Shown piece by piece: positions 1 to 7,902 of a stretch of 22,610 nt of DNA (the first letter of the stretch is position 1; each line of letters opens with the position of its first letter). The notes under the pieces are model-generated. The model saw only the letters and a program-made list of their open reading frames with translations, searched no databases and was not told the DNA's origin. Position numbers and translations under genes: made by a program. Source of the stretch: Ophiostoma sp. CBS 140.51 (lineage: Eukaryota; Ascomycota; Sordariomycetes; Ophiostomatales; Ophiostomataceae); the NCBI GenBank assembly GCA_029298735.1, contig JANSLP010000443.1, forward strand, positions 1-22,610, written 5' to 3'.

Positions 1-177
1 AATCGCAAAGTTGGCACCCTCAGCACCAGCACAACGGCCACCGCCAGTCGTATAGTCCTCGGTTTTTGCAGTCTTTTGCAGTCTTTTCGGTGATTTTTAT
101 TTATTTTTCTATTATCCCCTTCGGGCTTAATTTATATTAATATCCGTACGCTAGTCGGTCGACGCGTTTATAACGTA

Positions 178-368
178 TATTTCTTCTTCTTTTCCTTCTT
201 CTTCCCCTTCTCTTTTTCTTTTCTTCTTCTTCTTTTTCTTCTCCTTTTCTCGTCTTTCTCTTTATTCTCTTCTTCTCCTTCTCCTTCTTCTACTTTTCTC
301 GTCTTCCCCTTCTTTTTCTTTAAGCTTCTTCCTCTTTTCCCTCCCTTTCTTTATCCGTCTTTTTACTC
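178..368. repeat. Long pyrimidine-rich (TTC/TTTTC) tract
   Basis: About 190 bp on the plus strand are almost wholly C and T, built from imperfect TTC, TTTTC and TCC units. A tract of this kind can arise by slippage and could adopt triplex DNA. No gene covers it: the reading frame on the opposite strand is only Arg/Lys/Glu low-complexity translation of the purine strand. A shorter purine-rich tract of similar unit (GAA/GAG) lies at about 984-1032 on the plus strand. Confidence 0.8.
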
Positions 369-614
369 TATCTTGTCTTATTTCTTTATCGTATCCTCGT
401 AGCGAGAAAGTCGTCTTCTCCGTCCAGGTCCATCGTGTCTTACCCGCTCTCGACGCATCGATCCTCGACATAAACGACACAGCGCCGATCGCGCCCGCGG
501 AACGGTGGTAAAATAAGCGAGACGACGAGGTCGTACAAGACGACCGAGTAGTACTCTCGCTTCTGTATAGTACGCGAGCGTGGTTAAATATTAATTAAGG
601 TTTATAAGCGAGTA

Positions 615-925
615 CGTAGGAGAGCCGGATCAGATTTTTGATCAGGATCCGTGGGCGAGCCTAGTTAAATTTTTGATCAGGATTAAAGGGCGAGCCTGGT
701 CGGATTTTTAATCAGGATCTACAAGCGAGCTGGATCGGATATTTAATTAAGATTAAAGGGAGCACGTAAGAGAGCCGGATCGGATTCTTAATCAGGATCC
801 GTGGGCGAGCTGGATCGGATATTTAATAGGATCAGAGGGAGCACGTGAGTGAGCCGGATCGGATTTTTGATTAGGATCCGTGGTAGTACGTGCGTGATCC
901 TGATCGGATGTTTGATCGAGATAAA
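615..925. repeat. Degenerate tandem repeat, unit about 35-45 bp
   Basis: About eight imperfect copies of a unit that begins GAGCCGGATCGGAT, followed by TTTTGATCAGGATC and then GTGGGC or AAAGGG. Some copies carry an extra GAGCACGTAAG-like stretch that lengthens the unit to about 45 bp. Differences between copies are mostly transitions (C/T, G/A). The unit contains GATC-rich short palindromes. No coding function is seen. The block sits in AT-rich, CpA-poor DNA together with the surrounding 400-1000 region, so RIP on a repeated sequence is the likely history. Confidence 0.7.
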
Positions 926-1214
926 CCCCGTAAACTCGTAAAACGAACACTAAGGCCCCAGTAACATAAGATAAAGAATAAAGATACAGAAGAAGAGGAA
1001 GAAGAAAAAGAAGAAGAAGTGAGGAGAGGAGAATAGCGTCTCCCTCTCTCTCTCTCGTTAGCTTTAGGGGTAAGCGGGCCCACCTTCGTTGCCACCCTTA
1101 TCTAGCCCTGCCTTCCAGCTAGCTTGTCCTGCCACACCTGTCTGTCGGCTGGCTTACCTGGCTTAGACCTTGGCTAAGCTACCTCCTGGGTTTTAACCCG
1201 TCATAAAGGCTGAC
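926..1214. other. Gene-free stretch with purine tract and C-rich segment
   Basis: This stretch holds a GAA/GAG-rich tract (about 984-1032), a CT-dinucleotide run near 1040-1055, and a C-rich segment (1080-1200) with several near copies of CTGGCTTA or TGGCTAAG. A short hairpin GGGTT-TT-AACCC lies near 1189-1200. I see no gene. It may be the margin of an old repeat or the 3' flank of the small secreted-protein gene that follows on the minus strand. Confidence 0.4.
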
Positions 1215-1523
1215 TTAAGGGCCCGGCAAGCCGCAATTTTCTTTGAAGGGACCGGCAACCGGGCGTACATTGCAGTGCGGGTTACCGTTCATTTCAGACT
1301 GGCGCTGGTCGCAGCACGGTGTAGCGCCATCGCAGGTGGCCAACACGGTCCAAGTCAGAGCATAGGAACCAGGAGTGTGGTATGCGCACTGGACGACCTG
1401 GGTTAAGCCGCTGCTGGCCTGGCCGGCGCAGTCCCAGGCACCGAAGACGTTGCAAGGGTCACCTGGGTTGGCAGCCAGGGCGAGAACGGGAAGAAGCGAA
1501 ACGAGGGCACCAAAGGCCTTCAT
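1215..1523 (-). CDS. Small secreted eight-cysteine protein (effector candidate)
   Basis: Single-exon gene for 102 residues. I start it at the ATG at 1523 (MKAFGALVSL...) because this gives a clean signal peptide: positive N-terminus, hydrophobic residues 3-17, and an A-x-A type end near residue 18. The upstream in-frame extension is an Asn/Ser microsatellite translation and is unlikely to be protein. The mature part is about 84 residues with eight cysteines at 24, 32, 46, 64, 70, 71, 84 and 97, including a CC pair, which suggests four disulphides. There is no membrane segment, and it ends in Gly/Pro-rich sequence. I do not recognise a named family. The spacing is unlike a hydrophobin, which has C-CC-C-C-CC-C. 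Size, secretion and Cys content fit apoplastic effector-like or antimicrobial proteins, and its position beside RIP-type repeats fits that class. A role is inference. Confidence 0.72.
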   Translation of the reverse strand: MKAFGALVSLLPVLALAANPGDPCNVFGAWDCAGQASSGLTQVVQCAYHTPGSYALTWTVLATCDGATPCCDQRQSEMNGNPHCNVRPVAGPFKENCGLPGP

Positions 1524-1602
1524 AATTGCTGGTGTGTAGAGAGTGTGATACGTCAAAGATTGGCTTGTATGAGAGGTGTCACAGAGATGTGTTTGAAGTT
1601 TA

Positions 1603-1650
1603 TTGCTGATGTTGCTGTTGCTGTTGCTGTTGCTGGTGCTGTTGCTGGCG
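1603..1650. repeat. (GTTGCT)n microsatellite in 5' flank of the secreted-protein gene
   Basis: About seven imperfect GTTGCT/GATGTT hexamers lie 80-127 bp upstream of the start codon of the minus-strand secreted-protein gene, probably within its 5' leader. On the gene strand they read AGCAAC. The run encodes the Asn/Ser stretch of the upstream extension that I left out of the protein. Confidence 0.75.
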
Positions 1651-3059
1651 TTGAAGATGAATGTGAGAGAACAGCTGGGCATGAGAAGAGGACCCTGTCT
1701 CCCTTTTGTAGACAATTTTGGGTCTCAGGAATTTCGCCAGTTCTACGTCCGTCTAGTGAAGAATTCTAGCGATGTTATGGGTTGGGCAAAACCATTACCA
1801 ACTTCCAACAACATTTGTGCGGCGCTACTAAATTAACCTTCGCCGTAATACGACCAACTTAAGGCGCTAGGCCTTTTCCTCAATCGAATTTCACCTCAGC
1901 AACTGGTCAAATAATCAAATCAAAACGAGGGTTTGCGCAGACGGGGTCGAGACCAACAATTTGTTGGCTAGTGAGTTGCAGACTGTGGAGTGAATTGTTT
2001 GGGAGAACAACAATAACCAAGACAGGAACCATTTTAAAAGAAATTTGTGTCTCTATATGCATATATCATTTAAGTTAGGTTTCGTTTGTGTTATGCTGAG
2101 CTCCCTGCGCCATTATATGGTGATAGCTCTAGGTAGGGCTCATTACATAGCTATATTTTTCTTTTCATTTTACAAGCAGCCCCCTGCGTTTTTTGATTTG
2201 CAGCATATGCACGGTCGTTGTGTTTGCGCTTTTAGTCTTTATGTTCTACCTGGTCTTTAATGACATCGCATTTGACTACGCCGCTGCCCCTGAGCGGCCG
2301 AGCTTCTTGGCCGATGAGTTTAATATAACACGATGGCCGAAACATCGGCAGAGCGGACGTTGGTGGCGATGTCATATTCATGCTTCTTTAAAGCAACGAA
2401 ACGAATATCAGCCACTTTCATCTCATGCTATCACAGACGTGACCACAATTATAGTGCCTTAAGATTCCTTTTTTTTATGGTAAAGACCACATTAATGGAG
2501 CTAAAGAAAAGTCTCACGAACTCGAGCAGGAAGCAAGGCAAGAATGATAAACTTTAAGGTTAAAACAAAACGAAGTGCGCTGTCTTTGTAGGCGGCAGGG
2601 CCGTATTGTTGTATGAGTCTCATAGAACAAAAAAGGTACGGAGGCCGGGTGTGCAAACCGTGCCAGAAGACATTCAGCTGTTGAGAGATTGCTGCTCGTG
2701 ACTCTGTGCCTCTCTTCAGTAATGGGGGGTAAATGAAGGACACAATGAAGAGGCCACATTTCAAAAATGGCTTAATTTTGCGGTCAGAAGGAGTACTTTG
2801 TGAGTCACCTTTTATCTCTTATAAGAGGTGAAGAAGGAGGCGAAGAAATAAAAGAGGTCAAGCAAGGGGCAGAGCTAAGGCACACGTTGGTTGACCTCAC
2901 CGGGCAGAAAAAGACAAATGTAGCAGACTATTCACCACTCCCTCGTACAACCTCTAAAACGTAAAATAACAGCCTAATATACAACCCGAAAAACCTTATT
3001 AAAAAAATCCCTTTTCGGAGGTGCACTTGTGTCGTCCCTGCTTTAACCTGCTTAGTGGG
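1651..3059. other. Intergenic, no gene recognised
   Basis: Several reading frames of 70-90 codons exist on both strands, but none has a signal peptide, a domain or a convincing intron pattern, and they overlap each other in conflicting frames. The part next to 1523 must hold the promoter of the secreted-protein gene. I see no repeat or RNA gene here. Confidence 0.5.
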
Positions 3060-3147
3060 TGTGCTCCCTTGTGCCCCTTGTGCTCCTTGTGCTCCCTGTG
3101 CTCCCTGTGCTCCCTGTGCCCCTTGTGCCCCTTGCGCCCCCTGCGCC
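3060..3147. repeat. 9-bp minisatellite, about 9.8 copies
   Basis: Tandem units of consensus TGTGCTCCC / TGTGCCCCT run through the block with C/T substitutions between copies. Translated on the minus strand it gives Gly-Ala-Gln repeats, and on the plus strand Cys-Ala-Pro or Cys-Ser-Leu repeats. The frames on either side have no protein features, so I read it as a non-coding minisatellite. Confidence 0.85.
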
Positions 3148-3183
3148 ATTATGGGCCGGGCACAATTACAGAGTTTTATTTTA

Positions 3184-3204
3184 CACAACTCTCCGAGAGT
3201 TGTG
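3184..3204. repeat. Perfect inverted repeat, 10-bp arms
   Basis: CACAACTCTC, one C, then GAGAGTTGTG. The arms are perfect complements around a single central base. It sits just after the minisatellite in gene-free DNA. It has no U tract and no neighbouring gene end, so terminator function is not supported. Confidence 0.7.
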
Positions 3205-3689
3205 AATCTGTTTATCCCCTCTGCACTACCTCTCGTTGTCACGATTACGGCTCCCACGAGGCCTGAAACCAGGACCCAAGGCGGTCAAGACCGGCAGAAT
3301 ACGGGGACAGCACACTGAGCGACAGTCACGAGCTGCTACAGCGCATGTCAGAGTTCGAGTTGTCGGTGACTGCGCGCGTCAAGGCGGTGCGCCGCGCCCC
3401 TTCTGTCATTCCAACTCATGGGCCTTGAATACCGGCACGCGCCCGACCCAGGCCGAGCCAGCACCGGCTAGGCCTTGCTTAATACGCACCATGAGTCACG
3501 GCGTGCGACATCGTTGACGAGAGCGACGACAACTTTAACGTGCGTTTCGGGATTGTCTACACTATAGGCTCGCAGCAGCCCATAGACCAGCACCGATGTT
3601 ACGATTTAGCGTAACCTGGACGCTAGTCCCTCGTCTAGTTTTATTTCATAACCTATGTGAGTAAGCGCCGATGTTGCTGCTAGAGCAAG

Positions 3690-4027
3690 CTCTTTGTCCT
3701 TCTGAATGAATGTTCAACTTGACATCATCGCTTCTGCTTAGAGATTACGGAAGTGGCAGAACTTGCATTAAAATCCGTCGTATACAAGCAGGTCAGAGTC
3801 GTACAGAGACCCATCCGGGCGTAAGGGTGCCTCCGCAGGGTCCCGTAAAGGTTGATGATATTGCGCCGCAGATCTGCCGGGAGGTTATGCTTCACCTGGA
3901 GGTGCTTACCGATGTAAACAAGATTAGTGATCAGGGTGAAGCGGCAACCCTCGTGAACGCAGAGAACACCCGTATAGGCGTCAACGCGCAGCTGGGAGCG
4001 GGCCAAGTGGCCCTCAGGGTCGGCCAT
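3690..4027 (-). pseudogene. Relic of an OrsD/DUF3505-like zinc-finger domain
   Basis: On the minus strand from 4027 a frame reads a C-x4-C-x13-H-x4-H finger (core VLCVHEGCRF ... KHLQVKH) followed by a basic helix. Near 3840 the frame must shift to continue as APLRPDGSLYDSD then LLVYDGF, a stop at 3768-3770, CKFCHFRNL, and another stop at 3738-3740. A CxxC finger preceded by an aromatic-DGF motif after a first C2H2-like finger is the pattern I know from the fungal DUF3505 (OrsD-like) domain. The reading is broken by at least one frameshift and two stops, and I cannot trace the rest of the protein. In fungi this domain is common in large uncharacterised and mobile-element-associated proteins; the family name comes from the orsellinic acid cluster. 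The family call is from motif memory, not a search. Confidence 0.45.
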
Positions 4028-4230
4028 CGTTACTGTAAAACCAGTTACTAGAGGACAAAGCCGCTGTTATGTTCATGCCAGCCATCGACGAGATAATACA
4101 AGAAACGCAGCGCACATTTCGCTTGTAACGCGTTCGCGTCGCGACATAGTATTCATTAAACAGAGAAAGGTCAGACCAGCAGACAAAAAGTCGAGGTTGC
4201 ATTGACAGGGATGGCACAGGCCAAGAAATG

Positions 4231-4252
4231 TGGCATTGGGATCCCAATGCCA
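4231..4252. repeat. 22-bp perfect palindrome
   Basis: TGGCATTGGGA is followed directly by its exact reverse complement TCCCAATGCCA, with no spacer. It lies about 140 bp beyond the stop codon of the S9 peptidase gene, which is read from the other side. It could be a protein-binding site, an excision footprint or the joined ends of an inverted duplication; the sequence does not decide. Confidence 0.8.
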
Positions 4253-4391
4253 AAAAGCATCGCAATACCAAGGGGTGTTTGTACTTAGTAGTAGTGCATC
4301 GATCGAGACCCAAACAAGCGACCTCTGTTGGTGGATCTTGTAAATTTCTGGGAGGCTGAAGGCAAGAAGTTACATTAGAAGCTATCTGTGT

Positions 4392-6848
4392 CTATCTGTG
4401 TCTTATAGCTAGATTCGATGGACGGCTAATATCATCATAAGGGAAAGATATAGGCTGGGGCATTCCTTCATTATCCCCTCCAAAAATTGAATCATACACG
4501 TGAACATGCAGTGGCCCGCAGACGAAATTCACGATCCGTTCAAGCACATCTTCCACACAAGCACGTTCATGAAAAAAATGACCTTGACCCAGATACGTGA
4601 AGATGTTTCGTGAGTATTGAGTCACTTCAAGCGCACGCCACACACCCTCCACCTGTGAAACAGGCACAAGCGTGTCGTTTTCGCCGTGTAGAATCAACAG
4701 CCACGGGGGGAGACGTCGCTCAAGCACGGCAACTGCCAACTCCCTCAGCGGCGATGGTGCTGAGTGCTCAGCGTCGTTCTCGTTCCTCCAGGGTGCGTGC
4801 CCAGACAGGCTCCCATACCGGTAGCCCGCACTCGATGTGAGCGCGAGCGTGTCCCAGTCCGAGACGGCGGCGCCACACAGAGCACCTCGGAACTGCCAGC
4901 CCAACCCGTGTGCGCCGTTGCGCAAAGCCATCATATAGGCCAAGTAGCCGCCGTGCGACCAGCCGACGACAAAGAGACTGATTGGGTCGGCTAGCCCCTG
5001 CTTCACGGCCGCGTCCGTGAGCGCCACAATGTCGGACACGTCGTGGCGCCCAAGCCCACCGGCTTTAGCACTTCCCAAAGAGGCAAAGCGCGATCCGCGG
5101 CCCGACCCGCCGCGGTAGTTTGGCTGGAGGACGGCCACCCCAGCACGCAGCAGGAGGGGCGCCAAGATCTCGGCCAAGTCGGGCTCGTGCTCGACGCGGT
5201 CGAAGCTGTTGGTCGCGCGACTGTACGGGCCGTCGTGAAGAAAAACCACCGTGGGATAAGGCGGCGCCGTCTCTGGAGCCAAGTCGCCCACCTCTATAAA
5301 AGGATAGTCCTCGTCATCAAACCGGCCAGGCCATATTCTGCGCCCCGTCGTTGGAGCAAGAAACAAGGCATCAATTGTCTCCGCGCCATCAGCACCATCG
5401 AGGCTCGCACACTCGATAACACTGGCCGTACCGAAGGTCTGTCTAGCGAATGCGCCACCATGGTCGGAGAGCTGCACAAGGTCGCCCGAAGGCCCCACAA
5501 CGGAGAACACTTCGCTCGGATGGTTGACATCGCCCTGAATAATGACTAGGATGGTCTCGTTGACTGTGCTAGTCGCTGCGAAGTCGACAATCCCCTTGTC
5601 TGTGGTGTAGATTGTGCGGTTGGCGCGCAGCAAGACGAGCTTCTCCTGAGTCCCTTCTTGCAGGTGGACAAGGATATCGTCGTTGTCATCATTTCTGTAT
5701 CCGTTTAGTCTCGGACGACGCACTACTCTGAAGCCGCGCACGCAGTTCGTTTCGCCCCCAGCCACCTTTATACAAGTGCTCTCGCTGTTATGATCATGAC
5801 CAGGGGACGTGAATCCCATAGCGGCCGCATGGGCCGCTGGATTGATACGGACCGTCTTTCCGTCCGGTCCATACACCTTGTCCGCAGCTGGATCGGAGAG
5901 ACTGGATGTATCCCGAACGTCAAGGCGGTAGAGTACTCTCCCGGATGAGGCGTCACCAGGCACGTTCCACGACTGAAAGTAGACATGTGGTCCAACCCAC
6001 GCCATGCCACCGGTGACCTCTAGTGGAATGTGAAAGATGCGTTTGGCACGGTCCCCGTGGAAGCCTGGCTCGACAGAAAACGTCGAGCCGTACTGATGTG
6101 CACTTTCTGGGTCCACGGACACGCGGGTGACAGCGACCGTCTGCGACCCGTCGCCTGACCAGGCTACATCAGCCACGTAGCCCGTTCGAACCCACCCTGA
6201 TGACATTGAAGGTACCGAGGCAAGAGTTGCATAGCGTATGTTATTCATTACCCCCACCGGTCTGTTTTGAGTGTTGTTTCCAAGGGAGGAGGCGCCACCA
6301 CCAACATGGTTGTCTTGCCTTGGTCCATCCACAAAAGCGAGCACAGTTCGATTTTCTGTTGAAGACACGTCGTACTTGACAACGTCGGCGTAGTAGCTCG
6401 CGGCAGGCACTTTTTGTGGCAGTTGTCTTGCTGCTCTGTACTCGCTGACGTCGCCTTGTATGATATTATGGACCTCGTCCATCGGGAGGCCGTCCAAGTC
6501 CTCTAGTGTGTCGACGGTGTCCACGCTGTCAATGTTCTCGACAATGTTGATGTCCAGGTAGTAAAGACAATAGTTTTTGTCCCGCGTGCGGCGGTTGGAC
6601 AGGAAAAAGAGGTACCGGCCATTCGGCGACCAACGGGGCGAGTGGTCGTGGAAATCGGTGCCGTCGGTGATGCGGTGCGCCGACTTTGGCTTGCCCACGT
6701 CGGCAATCCAGATACTTGAGGTGATTTGTTCGCCCGCCTTGTGGTTGTTCCATTTGGTGCGCGTGTGGTAGGCAACCTTGTTACCAACCGAATTGACGGA
6801 GAGACCGGCCGGGATCTCAAGGTCGAGGATATCGTCGATCAACGTCAT
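4392..6848 (-). CDS. S9 family prolyl-oligopeptidase-type serine peptidase
   Basis: Intact 818-residue single-exon gene. The N-terminal ~500 residues look like a seven-bladed beta-propeller of the type that gates S9 peptidases (for example RWSPNGRYLFFLSNRR at about 72-87). The C-terminal alpha/beta-hydrolase domain, about residues 515-780, has all expected elements: LHDGPY at 537-542 for the oxyanion loop (usual form HGGP), NYRGGSGRG at 577-584, nucleophile Ser631 in GWSHGGY, Asp725 in HGENDTLVP and His757 in GQGHFF. There is no signal peptide or membrane segment, so a cytosolic peptidase acting on oligopeptides is expected, closest to the acylaminoacyl-peptidase/S9C type. A roughly 40-residue tail follows the hydrolase. 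Fungal dipeptidyl-peptidase V is secreted, which argues against that name. It is transcribed divergently from the chitinase gene, with about 1.05 kb between start codons. Confidence 0.9.
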   Translation of the reverse strand: MTLIDDILDLEIPAGLSVNSVGNKVAYHTRTKWNNHKAGEQITSSIWIADVGKPKSAHRITDGTDFHDHSPRWSPNGRYLFFLSNRRTRDKNYCLYYLDINIVENIDSVDTVDTLEDLDGLPMDEVHNIIQGDVSEYRAARQLPQKVPAASYYADVVKYDVSSTENRTVLAFVDGPRQDNHVGGGASSLGNNTQNRPVGVMNNIRYATLASVPSMSSGWVRTGYVADVAWSGDGSQTVAVTRVSVDPESAHQYGSTFSVEPGFHGDRAKRIFHIPLEVTGGMAWVGPHVYFQSWNVPGDASSGRVLYRLDVRDTSSLSDPAADKVYGPDGKTVRINPAAHAAAMGFTSPGHDHNSESTCIKVAGGETNCVRGFRVVRRPRLNGYRNDDNDDILVHLQEGTQEKLVLLRANRTIYTTDKGIVDFAATSTVNETILVIIQGDVNHPSEVFSVVGPSGDLVQLSDHGGAFARQTFGTASVIECASLDGADGAETIDALFLAPTTGRRIWPGRFDDEDYPFIEVGDLAPETAPPYPTVVFLHDGPYSRATNSFDRVEHEPDLAEILAPLLLRAGVAVLQPNYRGGSGRGSRFASLGSAKAGGLGRHDVSDIVALTDAAVKQGLADPISLFVVGWSHGGYLAYMMALRNGAHGLGWQFRGALCGAAVSDWDTLALTSSAGYRYGSLSGHAPWRNENDAEHSAPSPLRELAVAVLERRLPPWLLILHGENDTLVPVSQVEGVWRALEVTQYSRNIFTYLGQGHFFHERACVEDVLERIVNFVCGPLHVHVYDSIFGGDNEGMPQPISFPYDDISRPSNLAIRHR

Positions 6849-7902
6849 GGTATTATTAGTTGCTGGAGGATGAAAGACTGTGGACCAAAGGAAATGGTTG
6901 TCTTTGATGTGGTGATTGTGAGGCTCCAGAATGGAGTGGGAAAAGAAAAAAAAGGGGAACCGGGCTGCCGCGCGTTTTTCCGGCTCATATAGCTTTGTAT
7001 TCTATATTGTTTTAAAATTGAGGCAGAACAAACAACGACCGGGAAAGTGAGCTGGCAGTTGGTATGCATCTGGTTTTTGCCTGAGCACGTTTAATTTCAC
7101 CACGCCACCAGTGCCGCAGGCATGACTGTGGGGCCCGGCGACATGATACTAGCAAAAGCACCTTCAAGAGCATAGCACATCTAATGTCGTGCTGTATGTA
7201 GGCTGCGCCTTAACCAACGGTTTCGCGGCTGTGGTAGTTGGCAGCATTGATTTTTCTAATATGGTCGAAAAATGAATCTTGAGGCCGCCCCAACAGTACC
7301 CAACAAGGCCCGACTTTTTACCCGGCTGCTAGAGGTACTGGAAAAGCAACAACTACTCCTTTTTTATTTCCTGTCTTTTTCCAGCCGATATTTGTGTCAA
7401 TCAAGGTGAGTTAAAGTGCAGTGTCCAGTATCCGACTCATCTTGTTGGGTCGTTGGGAAACACCATGAGGCCGAGTAGGGGCGTGCATTACGGGCTTCGC
7501 CTTCGCCTTAGAATAGTTTTATGAGATGACATACTCTCTGACTCCTCCAGTTTTATACATTGTCTAGATATGAAAACAACACAACAAAATATATTAACAT
7601 CGTATCATGTAGAAAGAGGCGTAAGTCCTGTTGTGAACAAGATCAGTTGGATGAGAGGCAGTTTTCAGGCAACATCTCCCAAGTCTACATGACCTTATCG
7701 TCCTTAAAGATGGCAAAAAAATATAAGAGAAGCTACTTCATGTGTATAAAGCCCATGTAAACTCTTTCGCATTGACTGTGGGAAGAAAAGCACTGATCAT
7801 TGTCATACTATCGGCGAGACACAGAACAGAGCCTGCAGAAAAACAAATTACCTTCTTCTCTTTCTTTTTCATCAGATCTAAAGTCGTATCAACTTCGAAG
7901 TC
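6849..7902. promoter_or_regulatory. Divergent promoter region between S9 peptidase and chitinase
   Basis: The two start codons face away from each other across 1054 bp with no convincing gene between them. The small frame at 7560-7760 has no protein features. On the chitinase side there is a TATAAA at 7745-7750, about 155 bp before the ATG, and a CT-rich stretch at about 7851-7875, both usual in filamentous-fungal promoters. Co-regulation of the two genes is possible but not shown. Confidence 0.5.

Noticed and set aside
2928..3257. Minus-strand frame with Gly-Ala-Gln repeats
   Set aside because: The repeat is the translation of a 9-bp minisatellite; the flanks have no protein features, and other frames across it are open equally.
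3236..3517. 93-codon plus-strand frame
   Set aside because: Arg/Pro/Ala-rich translation of GC-rich DNA with no domain, signal peptide or splice support.
5043..5549. 168-codon plus-strand frame
   Set aside because: Lies fully inside the S9 peptidase gene on the opposite strand; shadow of its GC-rich codons.
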